A stretch of DNA of 64,000 bases from contig NZ_OBEL01000004.1 in the NCBI RefSeq assembly GCF_900215605.1, positions 186,001 to 250,000 on the forward strand, in the 5' to 3' direction. The notes beneath the pieces were generated by a model that was not told where the DNA came from, ran no database searches, and saw nothing but the letters and a program-made list of their open reading frames with translations. This DNA is from Cohaesibacter gelatinilyticus (GTDB lineage: Bacteria; Pseudomonadota; Alphaproteobacteria; Rhizobiales; Cohaesibacteraceae). The position numbers were made by a program, and so were the translations under genes. Of the stretch, positions 36,924 to 45,623 are shown in pieces. The number at the start of each line of letters is the position of its first letter. The first letter of the stretch is position 1.

Positions 36924-36969
36924 GCCCGATTTAAAAGTCTCTGGCTCAGGACTTTTAAATCGGGCTTTT
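36924..36969 (+). terminator. Strong terminator of the cox operon
   Basis: A perfect 16-base stem starting GCCCGATTTAAAAGTC, ten-base loop, then TTTT. It lies nine bases behind the MHYT-LytTR stop and overlaps the stop of the convergent regulator gene, so it may serve both strands. Confidence 0.92.
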
Positions 36970-37540
36970 AGAAACTTGGTGGCGTGCAAGCTGACACGAT
37001 CACGCATGGATCCGGCCCAACTGCGCGAAAGCGATGCGGATTGTGGCTATGGAACAGATAGGCATCGCCCGGCCCGAGGATACGCCGTTGCTCGCCAACC
37101 GTGATCTCGATCCGACCTGATATCACCACGCCGCCTTCTTCGCCATCATGCCCATACATCACGCGACCGGTATCGGCGTCTGGCTGATATGTCTCATGGA
37201 GAATTTGCAGATTGCGGCCAAAGAGGTTGTTGCCGACCTGTTTCAGGGACAATTTCCCCTTGCCAATCTCCTTCAACTCTTCAGCGGCGAAGAAGACCGC
37301 CTGTTCAGGTTTGGTTTCAAAGGAAAAAAATTCGGCCAATCCAATCGGTATGCCATCCAGAATGCGTTTCAAAGCACCAACAGATGGATTGATTTTGCCT
37401 GATTCTATTTGTGAGACCATTGAATTGGCCACGCCAGCATTTTTAGCCAAAGCCCGTTGCGACAGGTCTGCCTGTTTGCGCACCGTCAATAGGCGCTGAC
37501 CGACATCCAGTTCCTCTCTAAAATTGTTTATTTTGCTCAT
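36968..37540 (-). CDS. PuuR-like regulator, XRE helix-turn-helix plus cupin
   Basis: A 190-residue regulator. Residues about 15-70 form the helix-turn-helix (LSQRALAKNAGVANSMVSQIESGKINPSVGALKRIL); the rest is a cupin with GEEGGVVISGRIEITVG and GPGDAYLFHSHNPHRF. This is the PuuR domain order, and PuuR represses putrescine/GABA genes. It is divergent from gabT-gabD, which fits. Start at 37540 (MSKINNFREELD) rather than the in-frame ATG at 37552. Confidence 0.88.
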   Translation of the reverse strand: MSKINNFREELDVGQRLLTVRKQADLSQRALAKNAGVANSMVSQIESGKINPSVGALKRILDGIPIGLAEFFSFETKPEQAVFFAAEELKEIGKGKLSLKQVGNNLFGRNLQILHETYQPDADTGRVMYGHDGEEGGVVISGRIEITVGEQRRILGPGDAYLFHSHNPHRFRAVGPDPCVIVSACTPPSF

Positions 37541-37705
37541 TATATAGAACATTTCCTATTCGAGTTCATATTTTTCAATAGCTTATTTTACAAAAGAAAT
37601 AGACTTTTCCAAGATAGAAAACACTTTAGACTCGCTGCAAATCTTAAAACCGATCCAGTCACTCACTTTTTGAGAGAGCATCCTCTCTCGCTCAGGGGGA
37701 AGATT

Positions 37706-38983
37706 ATGCAGAATTCCGAAATCTCCAATCGCAAATCAGATGCTATTGCCCGTGGCGTTGGCATGATGACCCAGGTCTATGTGGACCGTGCCAAGAACGC
37801 CGAAGTCTGGGATGTAGAAGGTCAGCGCTATATAGACTTTGCCGCAGGTATCGCCGTGGTCAATACAGGGCATTGCAATGACAAGGTCATGGCTGCCGTG
37901 GAAGCCCAGATGAAGCGCTTCACTCATACCTGCCATCAGGTTCTGCCATATGAAAACTATGTCCATCTTGCAGAGCGCTTGAACAAGGCTGTTCCAGGTG
38001 ATTTTGACAAACGTACCGTCTTTGTGACGACCGGCGCAGAGGCCGTTGAGAATGCGATCAAGATAGCCCGTGCTCACACCGGGCGTCAGGCCGTGATTGC
38101 CTTTGGTGGCGGTTTCCATGGTCGGACTTTCATGGGAATGAGCCTGACCGGCAAGGTTCAGCCCTATAAGGCTGGCTTTGGTGCCATGATGGGTGACGTT
38201 TTCCATGTACCATTCCCGGTCGATTTGCATGGCATGAGTGTCGAGCAGAGCCTTGCTGCCATCCAGCAATTGTTCAAATCTGATCTCGATCCAAAGCGCG
38301 TTGCGGCGATCATTCTGGAGCCAGTTCAGGGTGAGGGTGGTTTCTATCAGGCACCTGCCGAGTTGATGTGCGCAGTCCGTGCTTTGTGCGACGAGCATGG
38401 CATCGTGATGATTGCCGATGAAGTGCAGACCGGCTTTGGTCGTACCGGCAAGCTGTTTGCCATGGAGCATTATGATGTGGTGGCTGATCTCACCACCATG
38501 GCCAAGGGGCTGGCTGGCGGCCTGCCTCTGGCAGCTGTCACAGGCAAGGCGGACATCATGGATGCAGCCAATCCCGGCGGCCTTGGTGGCACCTATGGCG
38601 GTAATCCGCTTGGTATTGCGGCAGCACATGCTGTGATGGATGTGATCGAAGAAGAAAAGCTCAGCGAGCGTGCAACGATACTGGGCGACAAACTGAAAGC
38701 TGTTCTGGAAGGTCTGAAAGCGGATATTCCGCAGATTGCCGACATCCGTGGCCCCGGTTTCATGACAGCAGTGGAATTCAACAAGGCTGATGGTTCCGGC
38801 CCTGATGCTGACTTCACCGCTCGGGTAAAGGATGAGGCGTTAAAACGCAATCTGGTGCTGCTCACCTGCGGTGTTTATGGCAATGTGGTGCGTTTCCTTG
38901 CGCCTCTTACCATCGAAAATGAGATCTTTGATGAAGCCATGGGCATCTTGAAAGAAACCATGCTGGCTGCAAAGGAGGCTTGA
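37706..38983 (+). CDS. gabT: 4-aminobutyrate aminotransferase
   Basis: PLP aminotransferase of 425 residues, GABA plus 2-oxoglutarate to succinate semialdehyde plus glutamate. FAAGIAVVNTGHCNDKV, FVTTGAEAVENAIKIAR, FHGRTFMGMSLTGK, VMIADEVQTGFGRTGK and the PLP lysine in TTMAKGLAGGLPLAAVTG define GabT. Start at 37706 is chosen for the GGGGGAAG just before it; the reading frame is open from a TTG at 37670. The next gene, gabD, starts three bases after the stop. Confidence 0.95.
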   Translation: MQNSEISNRKSDAIARGVGMMTQVYVDRAKNAEVWDVEGQRYIDFAAGIAVVNTGHCNDKVMAAVEAQMKRFTHTCHQVLPYENYVHLAERLNKAVPGDFDKRTVFVTTGAEAVENAIKIARAHTGRQAVIAFGGGFHGRTFMGMSLTGKVQPYKAGFGAMMGDVFHVPFPVDLHGMSVEQSLAAIQQLFKSDLDPKRVAAIILEPVQGEGGFYQAPAELMCAVRALCDEHGIVMIADEVQTGFGRTGKLFAMEHYDVVADLTTMAKGLAGGLPLAAVTGKADIMDAANPGGLGGTYGGNPLGIAAAHAVMDVIEEEKLSERATILGDKLKAVLEGLKADIPQIADIRGPGFMTAVEFNKADGSGPDADFTARVKDEALKRNLVLLTCGVYGNVVRFLAPLTIENEIFDEAMGILKETMLAAKEA

Positions 38984-38986
38984 TCC

Positions 38987-40429
38987 ATGAAACTGAATGA
39001 TAAAAGCCTGCTTGAAACCCGTGCCTATATCGGCGGTGAATGGCGCGATCTGGATGACAAATTCGATGTGACCAATCCCGCGACTGGTGAGGTGATTGCC
39101 TCGGTCTCCGACTGCTCGGTTGCCGATGTGAAGGAAGCCATTGATCTTGCCTATACCGCGCAGAAGGAATGGGCGAAAAAGACCGGCAAGGAACGCGCTG
39201 GCATTCTGCGCAAATGGTTCGATCTGATGGTGGAAGCAGCAGATGATCTGGCAGCAATCCTCTGCGCCGAGATGGGCAAACCATTGGCTGAATCCAAAGG
39301 CGAGATCCTCTATGGAGCGTCCTTCATTGAATGGTTCTCTGAAGAAGCCAAACGTGTTTATGGCGATACCATCCCCGGTCACCAGCCAGACAAGCGCATC
39401 ATTGTCATGAAGCAGCCAATTGGTGTTGTGGGATCCATCACACCTTGGAACTTCCCCAATGCCATGATTGCCCGCAAGGTAGCACCGGCCTTGGCAGCAG
39501 GCTGCAGTTTTGTGGCACGTCCGGCAGAACTCACACCGCTTTCCGCTCTGGCCATGACCGTGCTGGCCGAACGGGCTGGGATACCCGCTGGTGTCTTCAA
39601 TGTGGTGCCAAATAGCAAAGCGGCTGAAGCAGGCGAAGAGCTCTGCTCCAATCCGAAAGTTTCCAAGATCACTTTCACCGGTTCCACTCGTGTGGGGCAG
39701 ATCCTGATGCGCCAATGTTCTGACGGCATCAAGAAGATGAGCCTTGAGCTGGGTGGCAATGCGCCTTTCATCGTCTTCGATGACGCAGATCTGGATGCAG
39801 CGGTAGAAGGCGCGATGATCGCCAAATATCGCAACAATGGTCAGACCTGTGTTTGCGCCAACCGCATCTATGTGCAGGCTGGTGTCTATGATGCTTTTGC
39901 TGAAAAACTGGCTGCAGCGACAAAAGCTTTGAAGGTTGGCAATGGTACTGAGGATGGCGTGACCACCGGACCACTGATCAATGAAGCAGCTTTGGCAAAA
40001 GTGGAGGCCCATCTGGCTGACGCCAAGGAAAAGGGGGCCAAGGTGTTGACTGGCGGATCCCGTATCAAGGGGACTTTCTTTGAGCCAACCGTGCTCACCG
40101 ACGTGCCAATCGAAGCCATGGTCTCGAAGGAAGAAACCTTTGGTCCCCTTGCTCCGCTCATTCGCTTTGAGAGCGAAGAAGAAGTGGTGGCTCTGGCCAA
40201 TGACAGCGAGTTTGGTCTGGCTGGTTACTTCTATGCCAATGATCTCTCTCGTGTCTGGCGTGTAGCTGAAGCTTTGGAGACCGGTATGGTTGGTGTCAAT
40301 ACTGGCTTGATCTCGACCGAAGTTGCACCATTTGGTGGCATCAAACAGTCTGGGCTTGGTCGGGAAGGCTCCAAATATGGCATGGATGATTTCCTGGAAA
40401 TTAAATATGTCTGTCTTGGTGGGATCTGA
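38987..40429 (+). CDS. gabD: Succinate-semialdehyde dehydrogenase
   Basis: NAD(P)-dependent aldehyde dehydrogenase of 480 residues, second step of GABA use. PWNFPNAMIARKVAPALAAGC, ITFTGSTRVGQILM, the catalytic glutamate in MSLELGGNAPFIVFDD and the cysteine in NNGQTCVCANRIYVQ (a CVC motif typical of GabD) are present. A perfect AAGGAGG precedes the ATG. It forms a two-gene operon with gabT, ending in a strong terminator. Confidence 0.95.
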   Translation: MKLNDKSLLETRAYIGGEWRDLDDKFDVTNPATGEVIASVSDCSVADVKEAIDLAYTAQKEWAKKTGKERAGILRKWFDLMVEAADDLAAILCAEMGKPLAESKGEILYGASFIEWFSEEAKRVYGDTIPGHQPDKRIIVMKQPIGVVGSITPWNFPNAMIARKVAPALAAGCSFVARPAELTPLSALAMTVLAERAGIPAGVFNVVPNSKAAEAGEELCSNPKVSKITFTGSTRVGQILMRQCSDGIKKMSLELGGNAPFIVFDDADLDAAVEGAMIAKYRNNGQTCVCANRIYVQAGVYDAFAEKLAAATKALKVGNGTEDGVTTGPLINEAALAKVEAHLADAKEKGAKVLTGGSRIKGTFFEPTVLTDVPIEAMVSKEETFGPLAPLIRFESEEEVVALANDSEFGLAGYFYANDLSRVWRVAEALETGMVGVNTGLISTEVAPFGGIKQSGLGREGSKYGMDDFLEIKYVCLGGI

Positions 40430-40474
40430 GCTGATCGGGACATGTGTCTCGTTTGGTCGCCATCTTTAATGTCG

Positions 40475-40510
40475 AAAGCCCGGAGGGAGTGCCTTCCGGG
40501 CTTTATTTTT
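40475..40510 (+). terminator. Rho-independent terminator of gabTD
   Basis: AAAGCCCGGA pairs with TCCGGGCTTT (ten bases) and is followed by ATTTTT. Confidence 0.92.
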
Positions 40511-40658
40511 TGGATTTAAAATTATTAATGAAAATAGGCGCTTATGTCTAAGTAGATATACTTTTGGGAAAATAATGTAGCTTGTGTGGAATAATGTCGC
40601 ACTCTGAGCCGTGAGTCTTCCAAATGCATGAATTGGTCGTGCAAGACGGAGGACGGTT

Positions 40659-41954
40659 ATGACCGACAAGAAAACAGACCCAAAAAGCCTGAGCGAATTT
40701 TTCAGCAAAGACCCGGAAGCCGCGGACAAAGCCTTTTTTGGCCGTGTGTCCAATCCTGATCGCCGTGGATTTCTGAAAGGTGCTGGCCTTGCGACCATGG
40801 GCGCGATGCTGGGGTCTGCAATCCCGTTTCATCGCACAATGCCAACAGGACTGGTGCCGGTGGCTCTCGCTGATGAAGAGATCCTTGTCGGTAAAGATGG
40901 CCTGACCCTGCTCAATGATCGCCCGGTCAATGCCGAGACCCCTGCCCATCTGCTCAATGACGCCATCACCCCAACGGCTCGTCACTTTGTGCGTAACAAC
41001 GGTATTCCGCCAGAAGAAGTGGATGTGGACGCCTGGACACTGACCATTGATGGTCTGGTAGACAATCCAATGACCTTGAGCATCAAGGATCTGAAAGAGA
41101 AATTTGAAGTCCACGAAATGGCTTTGGTAGTGGAATGTGGCGGCAATGGTCGTGCAGCCTTTGATCCACCTGCCAAAGGCAACCAATGGACGCTTGGCGC
41201 GGTGGCATGTTCCAAATGGACCGGTGTGAAACTGAAAGATGTTTTGAACGCTGCAGGTGTGAAGAGCAACGCAATCTATACTGCTCATGTTGGTGCGGAT
41301 GAGCATCTGTCTGGTAATCCAGACAAGCTGCCAATCTCTCGCGGTATGCCAATTGAAAAAGCCATGAACGATAACATCCTCATCGCATTTGAGCAGAATG
41401 GCGAACCGATCCACCCATTGAATGGAGCTCCGCTGCGTTTGGTGGTTCCTGGCTGGCCGGGGTCCTTGTCTCACAAATGGCTGAAGCGTATTTACCTGCG
41501 TGATATCGTGCATGACGGCCCGAAAATGACTGGCAAGGCTTATCGCGTTCCAAACCGCCCGGTAGAACCAGGCGAGAAAGTAGACAAGAAAGACTTCGAG
41601 ATCATTGAGCGTATGCCTGTGAAATCCCTCATCACCTCTCCTGAAACTGGTGGAAATTCAGGTCTCTCCATGAAGGTTAATGGTCATGCCTGGTCAGGTG
41701 ATCGTAAGGTCAAGCAGGTCGATATTTCTCTCGACTTCGGGGCAACATGGCAGAAAGCTACCTTGAATGATCCGATCAATGATGGTGCCTGGCAGAATTG
41801 GGAAGCTGACGTCACCTTCCCGGAAGCTGGCTATTATGAAGTCTGGGCTCGTGCAACAGATGATGCTGGCGAAGCCCAACCATTTGCCATCAACTGGAAC
41901 CCGAAGGGATATCTGAATAACAGCATGCATCGCATTGCTGTGAGAGTATCTTAA
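40659..41954 (+). CDS. Tat-exported sulfite dehydrogenase, molybdopterin subunit (SorA/SoxC-like)
   Basis: A 431-residue sulfite oxidase-family protein. A long N-terminus ends in the twin-arginine signal DRRGFLKGAGLATMGAML, so it is exported folded with its cofactor. The molybdenum cysteine is in VVECGGNGRAAF; the domain continues with GVKLKDVLNAAG, VGADEHLSG, PLNGAPLRLVVPGWPG and SHKWLKRI, and ends in a Mo-co dimerisation domain (WSGDRKVKQVDISLDFG). A small cytochrome c gene follows, the usual electron acceptor. SoxC of thiosulfate oxidation is the alternative, but no other sox genes are near. Confidence 0.9.
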   Translation: MTDKKTDPKSLSEFFSKDPEAADKAFFGRVSNPDRRGFLKGAGLATMGAMLGSAIPFHRTMPTGLVPVALADEEILVGKDGLTLLNDRPVNAETPAHLLNDAITPTARHFVRNNGIPPEEVDVDAWTLTIDGLVDNPMTLSIKDLKEKFEVHEMALVVECGGNGRAAFDPPAKGNQWTLGAVACSKWTGVKLKDVLNAAGVKSNAIYTAHVGADEHLSGNPDKLPISRGMPIEKAMNDNILIAFEQNGEPIHPLNGAPLRLVVPGWPGSLSHKWLKRIYLRDIVHDGPKMTGKAYRVPNRPVEPGEKVDKKDFEIIERMPVKSLITSPETGGNSGLSMKVNGHAWSGDRKVKQVDISLDFGATWQKATLNDPINDGAWQNWEADVTFPEAGYYEVWARATDDAGEAQPFAINWNPKGYLNNSMHRIAVRVS

Positions 41955-42053
41955 AACCCAGCGCTTCCCCCGGCATCTTGCATCAAATCATCCTCAGAAC
42001 ATCATGTTCTGAGGATCGGGATGCGTATTGCCTGAAGACAAGGACGGATTGTC

Positions 42054-42449
42054 ATGAAATTTTTCAAATCGACCACAGCGCCTTTCTGCATCGTTCTGAT
42101 GTTTGTGGCTCTGGTTGGCAGTGTCGTTGCCTCAGCAGGCAGCGTGAATACAGATGACCCTGCGGCTCTTCCTCCACTGACGCAGGAAGAGCTGGATGAA
42201 ATGGACGTCGGGGTGCTGTTCAAGGCTCGCGGCGCGGAAGAGGTCTATGCCTATTGCGCAGCTTGCCATTCAGAACGCATCGTTTCCCAGCAGGGCCTGA
42301 CCCGAGATGACTGGATCGAACTGTTCGAATGGATGGTAGATGAGCAGGGCATGGAAGAAATTGAGGAGCCTGATCTCACCCTCGTTCTGAACTATCTGGA
42401 AAAGAATTATGGTCCTGATCGGCCGAATTTTCCCGGAAAGAAAAAATAG
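42054..42449 (+). CDS. Periplasmic c-type cytochrome, partner of sulfite dehydrogenase
   Basis: A 131-residue protein with a signal peptide (hydrophobic residues about 10-28, VASAG cleavage region) and a single haem motif CAACH; a conserved-looking C-terminus is LNYLEKNYGPDRPNFPG. It lies 99 bases behind the molybdopterin subunit gene, matching SorB/SorU or SoxD-like electron acceptors. It would pass electrons from sulfite to the respiratory chain. Confidence 0.88.
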   Translation: MKFFKSTTAPFCIVLMFVALVGSVVASAGSVNTDDPAALPPLTQEELDEMDVGVLFKARGAEEVYAYCAACHSERIVSQQGLTRDDWIELFEWMVDEQGMEEIEEPDLTLVLNYLEKNYGPDRPNFPGKKK

Positions 42450-42502
42450 CAAGAACAGTCTCGGCTCTTGAATACAGGAGCCGGGAGCTGAAATAACCAG
42501 CA

Positions 42503-42547
42503 GAGGTTGGCTGAGAACTGGGCAAGCGATCAGCCGACCTCATCCTT
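42503..42547. terminator. Terminator between cytochrome c and anti-sigma genes
   Basis: GAGGTTGGCTGA pairs with TCAGCCGACCTC (12 bases, one G-U), followed by ATCCTTTT. It lies between two convergent genes. A second weaker hairpin (CGGCTC/GAGCCG, near 42465-42485) precedes it. Confidence 0.7.
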
Positions 42548-42564
42548 TTCCAGAACTGATGTGA

Positions 42565-43386
42565 TCAGGTGCAAGGAGCAGCTTGATTAGAGCCTGAAAT
42601 TTGAGCCAGAACCGTGCCCTTGCTTGTGTCAGCATTCAGCGTGACAACTTGCTTTACATAAGCACTTATATTGTCAAAGCGGTTCTTATCCATGCCCAAC
42701 GCCACGATATGATAAGATAGATCATTGATCGTCCATGATGCACTCATCATGGAGGGATTGGTATCTTTTGGCATCGGCTTGGCTGTTTTCCCAACCCAAA
42801 GTGTCAGTTTGCAGTTGCGGGGGCCGCGATAATGCAGGACGGCGCGTTGATCTGACCCTTTATCGAACACGCGATAACTGGCGAGCTTCAACTGAGCTCC
42901 AGTGAGATCCGGGACAGCTACATCACCCAGAGCTTTCAGGGAGGCTTCGCGCAAGTTACCGATCTGGTCGGGTTTTTTAAATGTTTCTTTTGACAGGCTC
43001 TGATGCCAAGCCAGAGCATGATCTGGCTCAGTCTTATTTGTGAAGTCGAAGGTTCCCTGCGTCAGCAAAGCCGCTGCAAAGGTGAGCGCTATGATGCTGG
43101 CAGCAATTGGCAAAGTCGGTTTGGTCATGCCAAGAAAAGGTTTCTTTGGCATCGGAAGAATTTGAGTGGCAGCTTCTTCTTCATGCAGTAGCTTGACGCC
43201 AGCTTTCAGAGACAGGATACGATCATACATCTCCTTAAGCTCAGGCTCTTTTTGCATCTGTGCATGCAGTTGAGCAGCTCTCACATCATCCAGCTCGCCA
43301 TCCGCCAAAGCATTGAGATGCTCGAACGTGCGCTCGTCAATTTGTTTATTTGCGCCTGTTGTCATTGTCTCGTCACTTTGCGTCAT
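42565..43386 (-). CDS. Anti-sigma factor, membrane-anchored
   Basis: A 273-residue protein. The N-terminal 70 residues are a cytosolic helical domain (FEHLNALADGELDDVRAAQLHAQM) like RsiW/ChrR-type anti-sigma domains, followed by one membrane helix (about 98-118, IAASIIALTFAAALL) and a large outer domain. Its start overlaps the ECF sigma gene by 14 bases; an alternative ATG at 43365 would avoid overlap. It presumably holds the sigma factor until an envelope signal arrives. Which signal is unknown. Confidence 0.85.
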   Translation of the reverse strand: MTQSDETMTTGANKQIDERTFEHLNALADGELDDVRAAQLHAQMQKEPELKEMYDRILSLKAGVKLLHEEEAATQILPMPKKPFLGMTKPTLPIAASIIALTFAAALLTQGTFDFTNKTEPDHALAWHQSLSKETFKKPDQIGNLREASLKALGDVAVPDLTGAQLKLASYRVFDKGSDQRAVLHYRGPRNCKLTLWVGKTAKPMPKDTNPSMMSASWTINDLSYHIVALGMDKNRFDNISAYVKQVVTLNADTSKGTVLAQISGSNQAAPCT

Positions 43387-43906
43387 CTATTCGGCTCTGC
43401 TCGCCCATATCCAAGGGATCGTCTTGCAGATGTTTCATCATCTCGGCTCGCGCACGGCTGATCCTGCTCATCACGGTGCCCTTGGGAATGTCCATAACTT
43501 CCGCGACTTCCAGATATTTCATTCCCATCACATCAATCAGAAACAGAATTTCACGATGAGACTCTTTTAGCATTTTAAAAGCCTCACGAACGGCTAATTG
43601 ATCCGATGCGTCAAAAGATCGCGTATGGATCTCACTTAATACACGTTCCTGCTCGGTAGAATATTCCATTCTTATTTTCTGTTTGCGCAAATAATCAATA
43701 TAGAGATTGCGCAGCATTCGAAAGGAATAGGGCTTCAGGTCGTCAAATTCTCTGGGAGCGTGTGGGGTGACAAGAAGTTTGGTCAGAGTTTCCTGAGCCA
43801 GATCAAAGGACAGATCCGCATCACCGATAAGGGCGCTGGCATAACCATGCAGATCTGGCGATAAACGCGCGACCTGCTTTTCTCTTTGCCATCTCCACCC
43901 AAACAC
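43373..43906 (-). CDS. ECF-type RNA polymerase sigma factor
   Basis: A 177-residue sigma-70 factor with only regions 2 and 4. Region 2: DADLSFDLAQETLTKLL and FRMLRNLYIDYLRKQK; region 4: LKESHREILFLIDVMGMKYLEVAEVMDIPKGTVMSRISRARAEM. It is encoded upstream of and overlapping a membrane anti-sigma gene, the standard ECF pair. The adjacent convergent sulfite dehydrogenase genes might be a target, but this is only proximity. Confidence 0.93.
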   Translation of the reverse strand: MFGWRWQREKQVARLSPDLHGYASALIGDADLSFDLAQETLTKLLVTPHAPREFDDLKPYSFRMLRNLYIDYLRKQKIRMEYSTEQERVLSEIHTRSFDASDQLAVREAFKMLKESHREILFLIDVMGMKYLEVAEVMDIPKGTVMSRISRARAEMMKHLQDDPLDMGEQSRIDDAK

Positions 43907-43969
43907 ATCAATTCCTCTTGCTAATCACTTTTACATAGCACGAGTGATAAGCAAACGAGCAAGCGTTTA

Positions 43970-43983
43970 TTAGAAAATTCTAA
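43970..43983. promoter_or_regulatory. Palindrome upstream of the ECF sigma gene
   Basis: TTAGAA-AA-TTCTAA, perfect six-base arms, 64 bases before the sigma factor start. It may be an operator or autoregulatory element. No known ECF -35/-10 pair was recognised with confidence. Confidence 0.3.
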
Positions 43984-44161
43984 CATTTAAGCCGGTTTGG
44001 TAAATCTCGACAAGTGGACTTGGTGGGATATGATTGTATGAACCCTGTTTGAGGTTCCTCCGGCTGTGATGAATTGACATTGCCTTCGGCTAGCAGCTCG
44101 CTGACCCGTCCGTGATTGTGTTTAGGGTTTTGGACAATATGGAAAGCTGATTAAGGCACGG

Positions 44162-45073
44162 CTATCGATATAAATCGCCATTGAGGTAACGAAGCCCTGT
44201 ATCAATCACCACAGTCACAATGCTATGGCCAGGTCCCAATGCCTTGGCCCGTTGCAAGGCTGCCCAGATATTGGCACCAGAGGTGATCCCGCCAAGAATT
44301 CCTTCCTGCCGGGCGAGCTTATGGGCACCCTTGTAAGCCTCTTCGTCCTTGACCGGAATGACTTCATCAATCAGATCCCGGCGCAGGATTTTTGGTAGAA
44401 AGGAAAGGCCGATCCCTTCCAGCCGGTGTTTGCCGCTGGTATCCCCACCTGAAACATTGCGCACATGGTAGGGTTCCACTCCGATGATGCGGGTGTTGGG
44501 ATCATGGTTGGTGAGGATTTCGGCATTGCCGGAAATGCAACCACCACCGCCAACAGCCATGACGAATTCATCAATCGGACAATCAATCTGGTCTATGATC
44601 TCCTTGCCCATTGGATGATAACCGCGTTTATTGTCGAGATTGTTTACCTGATCCGGCCAGAAAGTGCCTTCATCTTTCGCTAGATCCTTGGCACGGGCAA
44701 TCATGCGGTCAATCACATCAGCAGTCAGGATACCGTCCTCGGCATGGATGATTTCAACCTCGGCCCCAAAAGCACGCATGGTCTGTAATTTTTCTTCGGA
44801 AAAACCGTCAGAGGAAACAAAATGTGCCCCATATCCTCGCTGAGCACAGACCATGGCAAGCGAGCTGCCCGTGCTGCCGCCGGTATATTCAACCAGTTTT
44901 CCGCCCGGTTTCAGCTTGCCGCTTTGCTCAGCCCCTTCGATCATGGAAAGCGCCATACGGTCTTTCATGCTGCCGGTGGGATTGGCACCTTCCCATTTGA
45001 CATAGATATCCGCGCAGTCTGGACCGGTCATGCGTTCCAGTTTGATCAGTGGTGTCTTGCCAATCGCAGTCAT
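44162..45073 (-). CDS. cysK: Cysteine synthase-like PLP enzyme
   Basis: Fold-type II PLP enzyme of 303 residues. IGKTPLIKLERM, the PLP lysine in NPTGSMKDRMALSMIEGAE, the phosphate loop VEYTGGSTGSSLAMVCA and AVGGGGCISGNAEIL fit the O-acetylserine sulfhydrylase family. GSMKDR differs from the GSVKDR/GSIKDR of CysK/CysM, and the QFENPANP-type substrate region reads PDQVNNLDNKRGYHPMG. It may use a different substrate, for example cystathionine or an unusual acetylated serine. It is divergent from an HxlR regulator. Confidence 0.85.
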   Translation of the reverse strand: MTAIGKTPLIKLERMTGPDCADIYVKWEGANPTGSMKDRMALSMIEGAEQSGKLKPGGKLVEYTGGSTGSSLAMVCAQRGYGAHFVSSDGFSEEKLQTMRAFGAEVEIIHAEDGILTADVIDRMIARAKDLAKDEGTFWPDQVNNLDNKRGYHPMGKEIIDQIDCPIDEFVMAVGGGGCISGNAEILTNHDPNTRIIGVEPYHVRNVSGGDTSGKHRLEGIGLSFLPKILRRDLIDEVIPVKDEEAYKGAHKLARQEGILGGITSGANIWAALQRAKALGPGHSIVTVVIDTGLRYLNGDLYR

Positions 45074-45098
45074 GATCTCTCTCCAGAAATTTCTCTTA

Positions 45099-45150
45099 TA
45101 GTAACTTTCATATTTAAAGTGACTATATATTTCAAGCTTTTATTTTGAAA
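45099..45150. promoter_or_regulatory. Dyads between cysK-like and hxlR genes
   Basis: TAGTAACTTT (45099-45108) and AAAGTGACTA (45116-45125) form ten-base arms with one mismatch around a seven-base centre. A second dyad TTTCA-N11-TGAAA follows at 45130-45150. They fill the 120-base divergent promoter and are likely HxlR operators. The segment 45129-45139 also matches the first 11 bases of the palindrome in front of the 2-aminobenzoyl-CoA genes, possibly by chance. Confidence 0.5.
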
Positions 45151-45193
45151 GTGAGTCCGTTAATCTGTAGTGAGCTACCAAAGGATCTTATGA

Positions 45194-45589
45194 ATGAGCC
45201 AGCCAGACCATGACTTTCGATCTCGTTGTTCGATTGCTCGAACACTAGATATACTGGGAGATAAATGGACTATTCTCGTGATCCGCGATCTAATGTGGCA
45301 TGGCAAGCATAGTTTCAAGGATCTTCAGTCAAGTGAAGAGAACATGCCGACAAACCTATTGGCCCAGCGTCTCAAAAAGCTGATGAAATGGGGGTTGGTC
45401 TATCGAGAGGTCTATCAGGAAAAGCCGGTGCGCTATCATTATTATCTGACAGAGCAAGGCAGGGGTCTCGAACCAATCCTGCTGCAGATCATGGATTGGG
45501 GCCACCATAATCTGGGTGGTGGCTTTTATGATCCGATTAAGGGCTTTACTGTTAACCCCGCGAAAGACTTAGACGCAGGGCCCAATTGA
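45194..45589 (+). CDS. HxlR-family transcriptional regulator
   Basis: A 131-residue winged-helix protein: RCSIARTLDILGDKWTILVIRDLMWHGKHSFKDLQ, then ENMPTNLLAQRLKKLMKWGLVYREVYQEKPVRYHYYLTEQGRGL. This is the HxlR/MarR-like pattern with the cysteine at residue 12 that in relatives such as HypR or QorR senses reactive electrophiles. It is divergent from the cysteine synthase-like gene, which it probably controls. AAGGAT precedes the ATG. Confidence 0.92.
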   Translation: MSQPDHDFRSRCSIARTLDILGDKWTILVIRDLMWHGKHSFKDLQSSEENMPTNLLAQRLKKLMKWGLVYREVYQEKPVRYHYYLTEQGRGLEPILLQIMDWGHHNLGGGFYDPIKGFTVNPAKDLDAGPN

Positions 45590-45623
45590 GTTGTTTGACC
45601 AGGTAGCAAAGCAATTGAATGCA

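Noticed and set aside
45129-45144. ATTTCAAGCTTTTATT as a third MarR operator
   Set aside because: Only the left half matches the palindrome of the anthranilate operons, it lies between unrelated genes and is better explained as part of the local HxlR dyads.
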